63,891 nucleotides of DNA from an uncultured Clostridia bacterium (GCA_944390975.1 CALXRX010000009.1:1-63891); one strand, 5' to 3'. Shown: positions 1 to 9,423, counted from the first letter of the stretch. Numbers and translations are program-made. Notes: a model not told the origin generated them from the sequence alone.

Positions 1-72
1 GGAAGATGGGACTCGAACCCACGGTCTCCAGTGCCACAAACTGGCGCGTTAACCAACTACGCTACATCCACC
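1..72 (-). tRNA. tRNA-His (GTG anticodon), 3' end cut by window edge
   Basis: On the minus strand a cloverleaf can be drawn: acceptor GGTGGATG including the extra G-1 typical of tRNA-His, D-arm, an anticodon stem CCAGT/ACTGG enclosing loop TTGTGGC with anticodon GTG, and a T-arm GTGGG/CCCAT. Only five 3' acceptor bases lie inside the window, so the last three plus CCA are off the left edge. One acceptor pair appears to be a T-T mismatch. The tRNA is downstream of the sortase gene on the same strand. Confidence 0.9.
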
Positions 73-78
73 GTTTTT

Positions 79-107
79 GCGTTGTTACAGTTATACTGTA
101 ACAACGC
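79..107 (-). other. Perfect 12-bp inverted repeat between sortase and tRNA-His
   Basis: GCGTTGTTACAG and its exact reverse complement are separated by 5 nt. It lies after the sortase stop and a few bases before the tRNA on the minus strand. No T-run follows on the minus strand, so it is either a weak terminator of the sortase gene or a processing hairpin ahead of the tRNA. Confidence 0.6.
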
Positions 108-176
108 TATTTAATATTTTACCTAAATAAATTTAATTTGTCAATATTTTTTTATTTTATTTTTTAATATTTTTGT

Positions 177-872
177 TTATTCTTTTGCCCAAATAATTAA
201 TCTTCCTTTACTATCGTCTGTACAAGTTGATAATGATATTTCTCTTGCTCCATTTGTTTCTCTCGTTATATATTCTGCATCTGTATCTGTTGTTTTATAT
301 ATATTATAAATGGTATATTTGATTCTTTGTCCAGAGTTATCTGTTATGTATATAATATCTCCATTTGACAATTGCTTATTTTTTCCAAAAAAAGCTCCAT
401 TTCTATAATTATGTCCTACTATTGTTGTATTACCAACTTGATTTAAACCTGGTCCATAGTAATATGCAACTGATGCTTCTAATGATTTTGTTGTTACTTT
501 ATCCAATACTGGATATTTTATACCTGTTTTTGGAATTTCTATTATTCCTAATACATTAAATCCCTTATATGTTTGTACTTTATTTGATGTATTTGAATTA
601 TTATTATTTCCTGTTGAGGTGGTAACTTCATTTAATGGATCAATAATAGTTGATATTGTATTGTCTGTTGTAATTGTATTTTGATCTATATTATTATTTT
701 TAAACTGTTCTTCATATTGTTCCATAAAATCTTGTGCATCTTTATCTATATAATATTTTCTGTAGAAATCATATCCAAGAAAACCAATTAGCCCTAATAT
801 GGCAATAATAACGATAATAAGTATAATTGTAAGTACATTACTATATTTACTATTAAAACTATTATTAAACAT
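177..872 (-). CDS. Sortase (class B/D-like cysteine transpeptidase)
   Basis: Predicted membrane-anchored sortase of 231 aa that would join sorting-signal proteins to peptidoglycan or pilus partners on the outer cell face. An N-terminal membrane helix (about residues 13-34) is followed by an Asn/Thr-rich linker and the sortase barrel. Catalytic residues are visible: H154 in VGHNYR, C217 in the LSTC motif and R224 in GRLIIW. The start is supported by an AGGAGG-type ribosome site seven bases upstream. The gene stands alone between tRNA-His and the alaS-HIT pair, with no substrate gene next to it. The TLSTC-like motif is common in class B and some class D enzymes, so the class is left open. Confidence 0.9.
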   Translation of the reverse strand: MFNNSFNSKYSNVLTIILIIVIIAILGLIGFLGYDFYRKYYIDKDAQDFMEQYEEQFKNNNIDQNTITTDNTISTIIDPLNEVTTSTGNNNNSNTSNKVQTYKGFNVLGIIEIPKTGIKYPVLDKVTTKSLEASVAYYYGPGLNQVGNTTIVGHNYRNGAFFGKNKQLSNGDIIYITDNSGQRIKYTIYNIYKTTDTDAEYITRETNGAREISLSTCTDDSKGRLIIWAKE

Positions 873-941
873 ATCTATCTCCTCCTATTTTTTACATACC
901 TACTACTATTATATCATATTTATCGCCATTTTTATATAGTT

Positions 942-1286
942 TTATACTATTTTTTCACCTAATTGTTTTCCTCCTAATAAATGGAAATGTAGATGTTCTA
1001 CTTCTTGTCCTCCATCTTTACCACAGTTTACTATTACTCTAAATCCTTTTTCTTTTATTTTTAAATCTTCTGCAATTTTATTAATTACAGTATATATTTG
1101 TCCAACTAATAATTCATCTTCTTTGTTTAAATTTATTAAAGAAGGTATATGCTTTTTAGGAATTACTAATATATGAATAGGTGCTGCTGGTTGTATATCT
1201 TTAAATGCAATTATTTGGCTATCTTCATATACTATTTGAGATGGAACTTCCTTTTTTATAATTTTACAAAATATACAATCTTCCAT
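942..1286 (-). CDS. HIT family nucleotide hydrolase (Hint-like)
   Basis: A 114-aa histidine-triad protein, close to the usual length. Members hydrolyse nucleoside phosphoramidates or adenylates in the cytoplasm. The triad H-x-H-x-H is at residues 98-102, followed by LLGGK, with an N-terminal CxxC (C4, C7) as in Zn-binding Hint proteins. It begins about 20 bp after the alaS stop with its own GGAG site, so the two are probably cotranscribed. This fits a role in clearing aminoacyl-adenylates, but that link is inference. Confidence 0.93.
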   Translation of the reverse strand: MEDCIFCKIIKKEVPSQIVYEDSQIIAFKDIQPAAPIHILVIPKKHIPSLINLNKEDELLVGQIYTVINKIAEDLKIKEKGFRVIVNCGKDGGQEVEHLHFHLLGGKQLGEKIV

Positions 1287-1306
1287 TTATTTTTCTCCTT
1301 TTTTAA

Positions 1307-3061
1307 TTATTTTATTAAAACTGCTTTTATACGTCTTACTCCAGAAGAACTTGCTTCTTCTTTCTTAATTTTAAATGTTCCCATACCTTTTGTATTAGTT
1401 ACATGAGGTCCTCCACATATTTCTTTACTGAAGTCTCCTATTGTATATACTTTTACTTTGTCTCCATATTTGTTTTCAAATAATCCCATTGCACCACTTT
1501 TTTTAGCTTCTTCTACAGTCATTTCTTCACAAGTAACTGGTAAATTTCTATTTATTTGCTCATTTACAATTTTTTCTATTTGCTCTAATTGTTCTTTTGT
1601 AACTTTTTGTGGATGAGCAAAGTCGAATCTTAATCTTTCTGTTGTAATATTTGAGCCTTTTTGTGTTGCATGTTCTCCTAACACAATTTGTAGAGCTTTA
1701 TGAAGCAAATGTGTTGCTGTATGATAAGCTATTGTTTGCTCATTTTGATCTGCAAGGCCTCCTTTAAATTTTTGCTCTGCTCCTAATCTTGATTTTTCTT
1801 GGTGTTCTTTATATAGTTTATTAAATTCTGTCATATCTATTTCATAACCCTGTTCTTTAGCTAAATCTCCTGTTACTTCTGGAGGAAATCCATAAGTATC
1901 ATATAGTTTGAAAACTGAATGACCATCTATAGTTTTTTTGTTTTCTAACTCCATCTTTTTTATTACTTTTTCAAATTCTTTTTCTCCATGAGTAAGTGTT
2001 TTTACAAACTTGTCTTTTTCTTCTATTAAAACTTGTTTTATTGTTTCTTTATTTTTTACAAGTTCTGGATACATTTGGCTTAATACTTCTATATTTAATT
2101 CTATTAATTTTGGTAATTCATTTAAATCTATTCCTAATTTATTAAGGTGTCTTGTCATTCTACGTATTAATCTTCTTAATACATATCCTCTATCAACATT
2201 ACTTGGTCTTCCACCATCACAAATAATCATCATACTTGAACGTAGATGCTCTGCTACAATCCTCTTACTTTGTATATAATCATTTTTTGCAATTTTTGTT
2301 AGTTCATCCATTATTGGTTTGAATATTTCGGTATCATATGGTGTTTCTTTTCCTTGCAATAACATATTCATTCTTTCAAGACCTAAACCTGTATCTACAT
2401 TCTTTTGTTTTAATTTTGTATATCCATCTTTATTTTTATAATATTCCATAAATACGTTATTCCATATTTCTACGTATTTTCCACAACTACATGATGGATT
2501 ACAGTTTGGCCCACATGCCTCTTTTCCAGTATCATAAAACATTTCTGTATCTGGTCCACATGGTCCTTCTTCTCCTGCTATCCACCAGTTATCTTCTTTA
2601 CCAAAATAATATATATGATTTTCTGCCATTCCCACTTGCTTCCAAATTTTAGCTGATTCCTCATCTCTTGGTGCATCTTCATCTCCAGCAAATACTGTTA
2701 CTGATAATTTTTCTACTGGTATTTCTAACTCTTTTGTTAGAAATTCAAAACTCATTTTAATTGATTCTTCTTTAAAATAATCACCTAAAGACCAATTTCC
2801 TAACATTTCAAAATATGTTAAATGTCTATTATCTCCAACTTCATCTATGTCAACTGTTCTTACACATTTTTGATAATCTGTAAGTCTTTTTCCTTGTGGA
2901 TGCTTTTCTCCTAATAAATATGGTACTAGCGGTTGCATTCCAGCTGTTGTAAATAATACTGATGGATCATTTTCTGGAATTAATGGTGCACTTGGAATTA
3001 CAGCATGTCCATGTTCTTTAAAAAAATTTAAATATTTATTTCTTATATCAATTGCATTCAT
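1307..3061 (-). CDS. alaS: Alanine--tRNA ligase, compact form lacking the C-terminal domain
   Basis: Charges tRNA-Ala with alanine. Residues 1-240 form the class II catalytic core (GxRLT..KCVRTVDIDEVGDNRH), with a Cys-rich Zn-type insert at 183-193 (C-x3-C-x3-C-x-C). The tRNA-recognition helices follow to about 435. The editing site is intact: HTATH at 447-451 and CGGPH at 549-553. The protein ends at residue 584, just after the editing domain, whereas the usual length is about 870. The C-terminal DHHA1/C-Ala oligomerisation domain is absent and the linker between the recognition and editing domains is very short. No frameshift or downstream remnant is visible, so the short form looks genuine. 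An AGGAG site precedes the ATG. Confidence 0.95.
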   Translation of the reverse strand: MNAIDIRNKYLNFFKEHGHAVIPSAPLIPENDPSVLFTTAGMQPLVPYLLGEKHPQGKRLTDYQKCVRTVDIDEVGDNRHLTYFEMLGNWSLGDYFKEESIKMSFEFLTKELEIPVEKLSVTVFAGDEDAPRDEESAKIWKQVGMAENHIYYFGKEDNWWIAGEEGPCGPDTEMFYDTGKEACGPNCNPSCSCGKYVEIWNNVFMEYYKNKDGYTKLKQKNVDTGLGLERMNMLLQGKETPYDTEIFKPIMDELTKIAKNDYIQSKRIVAEHLRSSMMIICDGGRPSNVDRGYVLRRLIRRMTRHLNKLGIDLNELPKLIELNIEVLSQMYPELVKNKETIKQVLIEEKDKFVKTLTHGEKEFEKVIKKMELENKKTIDGHSVFKLYDTYGFPPEVTGDLAKEQGYEIDMTEFNKLYKEHQEKSRLGAEQKFKGGLADQNEQTIAYHTATHLLHKALQIVLGEHATQKGSNITTERLRFDFAHPQKVTKEQLEQIEKIVNEQINRNLPVTCEEMTVEEAKKSGAMGLFENKYGDKVKVYTIGDFSKEICGGPHVTNTKGMGTFKIKKEEASSSGVRRIKAVLIK

Positions 3062-3109
3062 TTAAGACTACTCCTAACCTAATATTTTATGCTTAAAATT
3101 ATATTACAA

Positions 3110-3162
3110 AAGGTAAAAAAAAGCAAGTAGGAGATTGCATTTAACGGTACTACCTCCTACTT
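3110..3162 (-). terminator. Rho-independent terminator of spoVT
   Basis: AAGTAGGAG at 3125-3133 pairs with CTCCTACTT at 3154-3162. On the minus strand the stem is followed by a run of eight T, immediately after the spoVT stop. Confidence 0.85.
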
Positions 3163-3166
3163 ATAT

Positions 3167-3722
3167 TTATATATCCATTTGAGAACTTAAGAATCCTGCT
3201 GCTGATTGTACTACTTTTAATTCTGCATCTCCCATTTTGGTTTTTGAATCTTTGGATAATAATATTACACTTCCTATTACATCACCTTGTGAAATTATTG
3301 GGTATACTACTTGTGAGTTATATTTTCTTTCATTATTATCATTTTTAATAATCGGAATTGAAACTTCATTATTATCTTTACTTGTATATATTTCCTTATC
3401 TTCTAATAGTTGTTCTAATTCCTTACTTAAATCCTGTTCTAAAAACTCTTTTTTAGAGCCTCCTGAAACAGCTATTACTGTATCTTTATCTGTAATACAA
3501 GCAATATGACCTGTTGTTTTAGATAATGTTTCTGCATATCCTGTTGCAAATTCTGAAAGTTCACCAATTGGTGAATATTTTTTTAAGATTACCTCTCCTT
3601 CTTTGTCTGTAAATATTTCAAGTGGATCTCCGTTCTTTTATTCTTAATGTTTTCCTTATTTCTTTTGGAATAACAATTCTACCCAAATCATCAATTCTTC
3701 TAACTACGCCTGTTGCTTTCAA
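3167..3722 (-). CDS. spoVT: Stage V sporulation protein T, requires +1 shift at a CGG codon
   Basis: Forespore transcription regulator with an AbrB-type swapped-hairpin DNA-binding N-terminus and a GAF-like C-terminal half. The start is TTG at 3720-3722 (protein begins KATGVVRRIDDLGRIVIPKE), with a GGAGGG site upstream; Bacillus SpoVT begins with the same residues. After 30 codons the frame meets CGG (3630-3632), and reading on in frame gives R-R-S-T then TGA. Skipping the C gives GGA-GAT-CCA-CTT-GAA (GDPLE), exactly the family sequence at this place, and the rest reads without interruption to TAA at 3167. The span of 556 nt is one base over a multiple of three. The corrected product is 184 aa, close to the roughly 178 aa of the family. 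It could be a sequencing error, but three other genes here show the same event. Confidence 0.93.
3630..3632 (-). other. Putative +1 recoding site CGG-A in spoVT (codon 31)
   Basis: Context GAA CGG AGA on the coding strand. Skipping the C restores the conserved Gly-Asp-Pro-Leu-Glu motif; in-frame reading stops four codons later at TGA. Confidence 0.8.
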
Positions 3723-3815
3723 AATTTTCCCTCCTTTTATTTAAGTTTACATTTATTATTTGTTTTTGGAAAATTTTTTATTCATTTTTTTGACATTTTT
3801 TTAGTAATGTAAAAT

Positions 3816-3852
3816 AAAAACAGCGTATATTATTAAAATACACCCTGTTTTT
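3816..3852 (-). terminator. Rho-independent terminator after the KAP NTPase gene
   Basis: AAAACAG...CTGTTTT arms with partial pairing across the AT-rich centre. On the minus strand the stem ends in TTTTTATTTT right after the gene stop. Confidence 0.75.
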
Positions 3853-3856
3853 AAAG

Positions 3857-5842
3857 CTATTCTTCAATTACTTCTTCTTTTTTTCCTAGCAATGGAGTTT
3901 TATATTGATCTAATATATATTCTAAATCTTTTGAAAATTCTCTTAACATTACTATTTTAATTGTTGCTTCTTTATTTTTAGTATAGTCATCTATTATTTG
4001 TTTTAATTGTTTTATGTTTTTCATTTCTGGCTCAATTTCTTGTTTGTGTAATTTTACTCTATTTACTAGCTTTTCTTTTATAGTTACTATGTCTTCATTA
4101 CTTGCACATGAAATTCGTTGGAACATTTGAAATACATCATAATATTTAAATATTGGAACATCCATACACTCTTTATCAAATCTTTCATAAAATAATTCCA
4201 TTCTCATAGGTATACACTTAAATATTTCATCTGCTTTTTCAATATACATTTTGTCTTTTAATTGCATATTTAATTGATTAAAGTGTTTTAATATTTCCTC
4301 TATATCTTGATTTACTTCTCCAACTGTAACTTGTGCTAATTCTTCTTCTACGTTATCACAATATGATGAAGTTAATGATGCTATATTCATTCCATTAAAG
4401 AATATACTTTTTATTGTTTTCATATCATAATTAATTAAGTCTTTTTTTATAAAATAACTAAAATAAGCAAATAGTTTTACAATATCTATTAATTTTATTT
4501 TTCCGTTTTTTACATCATCTATTATTTCTTCTATTACACCTTCAAATTGATCATCATTAATTTTCCAATATTCTTCTGTAAGTAATCTTTTATATCCTGG
4601 TAGTTTATCTGTATCTACAGTGTTTATTATTACTTCCATATTTTCTTTAAAAACTTTCATATCAAAAATTCTTGTACGTACATAAATTTCAATAAATTTT
4701 ATAAATCTATATTCTGATTTGAAGTTGTAGTAATAATTGTTATCAAATTCTTTTATATAAAATTGCCTATTATCCATTAATAAAACTCTTGAAGATACTA
4801 GAATTGATTTATATTCTTCATTATCTTTAATGTTTACAAATTTATCTTTTGTTACTTTACCTGCTTTTATTTCAAAAGAAACTGCTATTGTAAATATTAA
4901 CATAGTTTGCAAAACTCTATTATTAGTATTAGGATAATATTTACTTACCATTTCAAAAACTTTTTTGAAATCATTTAATGCATGTTTTAGAATTCTTAAA
5001 TTTCTAGTTCCACTTTTATTAAAAGTTGAAACTATTAGTCCTGTGTTTTCTCGTAAAAATCTAATTAATTCTTCATTTGTTTCATATCTCATTAATAATC
5101 CATTTATTATGTAATTAAATTCTGGAGCATATTCAAAAGTTTCACCTATTAATTTTTCTTTTATTCTTTCATAATCATTTGCTTTGTCAAATACATATTC
5201 AATTTTATCTTGAATTTTTTCAACCATTGGTTTGTCAGTTGCTTTTGTTAAATCTCCTTCTTTATCTAATAAATATGTTGCTATAAATGTTTTCATTTCA
5301 AGGTTGCTACTTTTAAGTTTAGTAGATAGTTCTTTTTCATTACATATTATTATTGTTTTTATATGGTCATGCTCTACAAAATTATTAATATATCCTAATA
5401 TATCTATAACATCTACATTTGCTCTTTCTAGGTCGTCAAAACATAACACTTTATCATCTGTTGAGAAAAAGTCTGAATAATCTACTCTATCACCATTTTG
5501 AGTTACCCCAAAAAAGTTTGCCATGTCTAAACCAGTTTTAGCATACTCAGGTATTGTTGTTTGATTATTGGCTTGCATATATCTTTTTAAGTTTCTATCC
5601 ATTAATTGTGTTGTTTCAATAAATATTTTTTTACTTATTTCTTCTAAATTTGAAATCCCATATAATGACATATATATTGTTGTGTATTGCTTTCCATTTA
5701 GTTGCATGCTTTCAATTTTATTTCTAATTTTATGATTCCAGAAATATGTTTTTCCGCTTCCCCATTCACCATTAATCATTATTGCATAATCTGTATAATC
5801 TGACCTAACATAATCTAATATACTTTCAACTAAATCTTCCAT
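3857..5842 (-). CDS. KAP family P-loop NTPase
   Basis: A 661-aa STAND-like ATPase. Walker A is GEWGSGKT at residues 25-32. Walker B is VLCFDDLER at about 132-140; the FDDLER signature is typical of KAP-type P-loop proteins. The C-terminal 400 residues are helical, charged and unlike any domain I can name. No clear pair of membrane helices interrupts the P-loop domain, unlike many KAP proteins. It starts 25 bp upstream of nothing co-directional on its 5' side except comFC, whose coding region ends just before it, so the two are close but comFC is upstream. Codon use matches the native genes. KAP proteins occur both as housekeeping and as phage-defence ATPases, and the role here is unknown. Confidence 0.85.
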   Translation of the reverse strand: MEDLVESILDYVRSDYTDYAIMINGEWGSGKTYFWNHKIRNKIESMQLNGKQYTTIYMSLYGISNLEEISKKIFIETTQLMDRNLKRYMQANNQTTIPEYAKTGLDMANFFGVTQNGDRVDYSDFFSTDDKVLCFDDLERANVDVIDILGYINNFVEHDHIKTIIICNEKELSTKLKSSNLEMKTFIATYLLDKEGDLTKATDKPMVEKIQDKIEYVFDKANDYERIKEKLIGETFEYAPEFNYIINGLLMRYETNEELIRFLRENTGLIVSTFNKSGTRNLRILKHALNDFKKVFEMVSKYYPNTNNRVLQTMLIFTIAVSFEIKAGKVTKDKFVNIKDNEEYKSILVSSRVLLMDNRQFYIKEFDNNYYYNFKSEYRFIKFIEIYVRTRIFDMKVFKENMEVIINTVDTDKLPGYKRLLTEEYWKINDDQFEGVIEEIIDDVKNGKIKLIDIVKLFAYFSYFIKKDLINYDMKTIKSIFFNGMNIASLTSSYCDNVEEELAQVTVGEVNQDIEEILKHFNQLNMQLKDKMYIEKADEIFKCIPMRMELFYERFDKECMDVPIFKYYDVFQMFQRISCASNEDIVTIKEKLVNRVKLHKQEIEPEMKNIKQLKQIIDDYTKNKEATIKIVMLREFSKDLEYILDQYKTPLLGKKEEVIEE

Positions 5843-5860
5843 AACTTTATCTCTCCTTTT

Positions 5861-6512
5861 TTAATCTTTAGCTATAGTTAATACTCCGTACTTCACTAGC
5901 ACCTGCTTTTTTTAGCATTTTACTACATTCTTCTACTGTACTACCAGTTGTAAAAATATCATCAAACAATAAAATCTTTTTATTGTTTATCATTCCACTT
6001 TTTCTTACTTCATATGCATTTTCTAAATTATATTTTCTTTGTTGTTTATTTAACTTACTTTGTGGTAATGTGTTTTTTATTTTAAATAAAATATCTGTTG
6101 AAACTTGAATGTTTTTTACTTTTTTTGCAAATTCCTTTATAATTAATTCACTTTGGTTATACCCTCTTTGTTTATTTCTTTTTTTACTTATTGGAACTGG
6201 GATAATTATATCATATTTTTTTATAAATCCACATATTTTTCTATCATTTATCATAAAATTTGCAAAACTTTTGTAATGGTATGCTTGGTCTGCAAATTTA
6301 TAATTTATTAAATTTTTTCTAATAATTTCACTATACCTAAAAATGTACATATGTGTAGTAAAATTTCTTGTTAGATAAATATGTTTTTTACATTCTTTAT
6401 CTTCATTTAATTTAAACATACATTTAGGACATATATCACTTTTACTTAGTTTATTACATATTCCACAAACGTTTGGATAAAAAATGTTTATTGCATAATT
6501 TATAAAAAACAT
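5861..6512 (-). CDS. comFC: ComF family phosphoribosyltransferase-like protein, +1 shift at a CGG codon near the C-terminus
   Basis: ComF/GntX-family protein linked to DNA uptake and recombination. The N-terminus has a CxxC...CxxC zinc ribbon (CGIC, CPKC). The PRPP-binding loop is LLFDDIFTTGST near residues 180-191. In frame the protein would end at 5868 with R-S-I-N-Y-S. At codon 209 the frame meets CGG (5886-5888). Skipping the C gives GGA then V-L-T-I-A-K-D and TAA at 5861, which matches the family's usual C-terminal strand (V-x-V-L-T-[LI]-A-[RK]). The full span is 652 nt, one over a multiple of three, giving 216 aa. Unlike the other three cases the unshifted product is nearly full length, so this case alone would be weak. 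It lies directly downstream of recD2, as in many Clostridia. Confidence 0.85.
5886..5888 (-). other. Putative +1 recoding site CGG-A in comFC (codon 209)
   Basis: Context GTA CGG AGT. The +1 frame supplies Gly followed by the conserved ComF C-terminal strand VLTIAKD; the 0 frame ends six codons later. Confidence 0.65.
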
Positions 6513-6523
6513 TATACCTCCTC

Positions 6524-8747
6524 TTACTGCATATTACATAATTTATATTCTAAACCTGTATTTCTTTTTTTAGTATCTGAATTTTGTATCATGAACTTTA
6601 CTATTTTTTCAGAGCCAATTACTATTAATAATTTTTTAGCTCTTGTTAAACCTGTATATAATAGATTTCTTGTTAATAGCATTGGTGCTGAAGGTGGTAA
6701 TGGCATAATTACTACATCAAATTCACTTCCGCTGAGCTTTATGTATTGTTATTGCATAAGCATGTTCTATTTGGTCTAAGTCTGAAAATGCATACCAAGC
6801 TTCTTTATTATCATCAAATTTAATTTTTACTTGTTTTTCAAAATTATCTATTTTTTCTATTACTCCTAATTCTCCATTAAAAACTCCACTTCCATTTTCA
6901 TATTCTGGCTCTTTTCTTTCCCAATATATATCATAATTATTTCTAATTTGCATAATTTTATCTTGTTCTCTAAATATTACTCCCATACTATTTTTTTCCT
7001 GTTTAAATTCATCTTCTGGATTTAGTTCTTTTTGAAGAACTTTATTTAGTTCTTTTGTTCCTAATAATCCTTTTTTAGTTGGAGATAATACCTGAATATT
7101 TTCAAAAAAATCATAATCACCAAATTTTTTAAGTCTTCCTTTGCATAATGAAACTACTTGATATAGCATACCCTCATTTGATGTTTCTTTTATAAAGAAA
7201 AAATCATCTTTTACTTCATTTTTTTTAGCTTCTTCAACACTTATAAATTCTTCTCCATTGTTTACTCTATGTGAATTTAATATAATTTTACTTTTCGCAG
7301 CTTGTCTAAAAATTTTATCCAAATTAACTGTCTTTATGGTATTTGAATTTATTAAATCTGCTAATATACTTCCTGGTCCTACTGATGCTAATTGGTCTAC
7401 ATCTCCTACTAATACTAATTTTGTTCCATTATATACTGCTTTTAATAGATAATTCATTAAAAATAAATCTACCATAGACATTTCGTCTATTATAATTACA
7501 TCTGCATCTATTGGTGCAACATCATAGTCGGTGCTTTCTAATTTTCCTTCTTCTTCTATTTTACCTATTTCTAATAGTCTGTGCAACGTTTTGGCTTCTT
7601 TCCCTGTTGCTTCTGTCATTCTTTTAGCTGCTCTACCAGTAGGCGCACAAAGTACTACTTTTTTATCTTGTTTTTCATACAAATCTATTATACTTTTTAT
7701 AATTGTAGTTTTTCCTGTTCCTGGCCCTCCTGTTATAATACATACATTGTTTTCATTAATTGCATATAATGCCTCTCTTTGCTTTTCTGATAATTCTATA
7801 CTAATTTCTTTTTCTATTTTTTTTAATTCTTTTTTGAAATTTTTTATTTCTTTTGTATTATCAGCTTTATTAAGTGAATGTATTTTTTGTGCTATATTAT
7901 ATTCAGCTTTATAAAATGGATACAAATATATAAGTTCTACATCATCTTCTTGCTTTTCAATAACAATATCATTTGTTACGTTTAAATCTATTAAACAATC
8001 TTCTATATTTTCCTTTGGGACATTTAACAATTCATATACAAATGTTATTAAGTTTTCTTTTTTTACACATGTATGTCCATTATAGCTTACTCTTATTAAA
8101 CTATATTTAATTCCGCTTTTTATTCTTTTTGCATTATCTACAGAAATTCCAATATCTAATGCCATTTTATCTATTTGTTTAAAATCTACTCCTCTTGCAA
8201 TATCTATTAATATATATGGATTTTCTTCTATTTTTTCAATTGCATTTGTTCCTAATAGTTTGTATACTTTTTTTGCACTATCTGGACCTATTCCAAATCG
8301 TTCTAAAAAGCCAACAATTTGCCAAAGTTCCCAATTTTCATTAAAAGTTTGTGCCATTTCTATTGCTTTAGTTTCAGTAATCCCCTTTATTGTTGCCAAT
8401 TTTTGTGGCTCATATTTAAAAATATGTATTGTTTCATCTCCAAATGTATCTACTATCTTTTTTGCTGTTGATGGACCAATTCCTTTTATTATACCATTTG
8501 CAAGGTATTGTTCAAGAGATGCTAGCGTTTGTGGCATCATTTTTTCAAAAGTATCTATTTTAAATTGCCTTCCATAATCTTGATGTGTAACAAATTTGCC
8601 AATTAATTTTAATGTATCTCCCACATTAATGAAAGGAAGATATCCAACCACTGTAAATTCTTCATCTTCAGTTTCGAAGTCTGCTATTGTATAACTATTT
8701 ATTTCATTTTGATAACGTATATCGTTTATTACTCCTTGTATTTCCAC
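6524..8747 (-). CDS. recD2: RecD2-family 5'-3' DNA helicase, +1 shift at a CGG codon
   Basis: Superfamily 1 helicase for DNA repair and recombination. N-terminal OB/HhH region (KGIGPSTAKKIVDTFG), Walker A GGPGTGKTT, Walker B IIIDEMSMVD and the GDVDQL motif are in order. The frame from 8747 runs to AYAITIHKAQ and then meets CGG (6729-6731, codon 673); in-frame reading gives R-K-stop. Skipping the C gives GGA and continues G-S-E-F-D-V-V-I-M-P-L-P-P, then RNLLYTGLTRAKK, the motifs V and VI needed for ATPase activity, to the stop at 6524. The span is 2224 nt (one over a multiple of three), giving 740 aa. Without the shift the last helicase motifs are lost. Confidence 0.95.
6729..6731 (-). other. 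Putative +1 recoding site CGG-A in recD2 (codon 673)
   Basis: Context CAG CGG AAG TGA. Skipping C gives HKAQ-GSEFD, the invariant helicase motif; the 0 frame stops two codons later. Confidence 0.85.
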
Positions 8748-8843
8748 TTTTTTCTCCTTGCTTTAATTATATGTCTCATTCTAACATAGTTTTATAAAAA
8801 AATAAAGAAGATGCTTTAAAATATTAGGGTAAAATATAGAGTG

Positions 8844-8872
8844 TTGCATTTTAACTAAATTTACTGTATAAT
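8844..8872 (+). promoter_or_regulatory. Sigma-A type promoter of the 8941 gene
   Basis: TTGCAT (8844-8849), a 17-nt spacer and TATAAT (8867-8872). The 5' UTR holds a short inverted repeat GGACT...AGTCC before a strong AAGGAGG site. Confidence 0.75.
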
Positions 8873-8940
8873 TTTTATGTTACACATCGTTGAAGGACTA
8901 ATAAAGTCCAAGCTTTTATTTTTATTAAGGAGGTTATCTT

Positions 8941-9420
8941 ATGCTTTCTAAAGAGCAAAAAGAAAGATTGCGGAACATTCATATCTATGATTTAGCATGT
9001 GAAGAAAAAAATGGTGTAGCAATTATTAGAAAAAGTGTACCTAAAGTAAAAAGAGGTAAAGAAACATTTTCTACTGTTGAAGAAGAGTTCATTGTGCCGA
9101 GCCCTTATCAAATAGCTGAATCTGTTTTTAAACAGATTTTAAGTTGTGGTTTTTCAAAAGTTGAAAAAGTTTCTCCTATTAACGCAAATTGCATCATTAG
9201 AGTTTTTCAAACACTTCACTATGAATATGAATTTGGTCAAATTTTCAATATGTACGGTGCTGACTGCTTTGTAAGAAGTGGCAATGGTTGGATTTCCGAA
9301 TGTGATAGTGGTACTTTCCCTTTAGATTATACAAAATGTCTAATTGGGCAATGGTTATATCAAGACGAAAAAATAACTTTTGATGCAGAATTTGTTGACT
9401 TCTATGTAAAAGTAAGCTAA
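8941..9420 (+). CDS. Hypothetical protein, accessory, uses CGG as arginine
   Basis: A 159-aa soluble protein I do not recognise. It has an AAGGAGG ribosome site, its own promoter and its own terminator, so it is a self-contained unit oriented against its neighbours. It contains several aromatic residues and five cysteines but no clear motif. Codon 11 is CGG followed by A (TTG CGG AAC). Here the ORF is only open if CGG is read in frame; a +1 shift would stop within eight codons. This is opposite to the pattern in native genes and suggests recent acquisition. Confidence 0.8.
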   Translation: MLSKEQKERLRNIHIYDLACEEKNGVAIIRKSVPKVKRGKETFSTVEEEFIVPSPYQIAESVFKQILSCGFSKVEKVSPINANCIIRVFQTLHYEYEFGQIFNMYGADCFVRSGNGWISECDSGTFPLDYTKCLIGQWLYQDEKITFDAEFVDFYVKVS

Positions 9421-9423
9421 CAA

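Noticed and set aside
3620..3640. prfB-like +1 slippage at the TGA in spoVT
   Set aside because: The TGA context differs in the four genes, and the conserved Gly at the CGG position would be lost if the shift happened later.
6524..6706. Separate 60-aa gene downstream of recD2
   Set aside because: It is the C-terminal end of RecD2 with helicase motif VI, not an independent gene.
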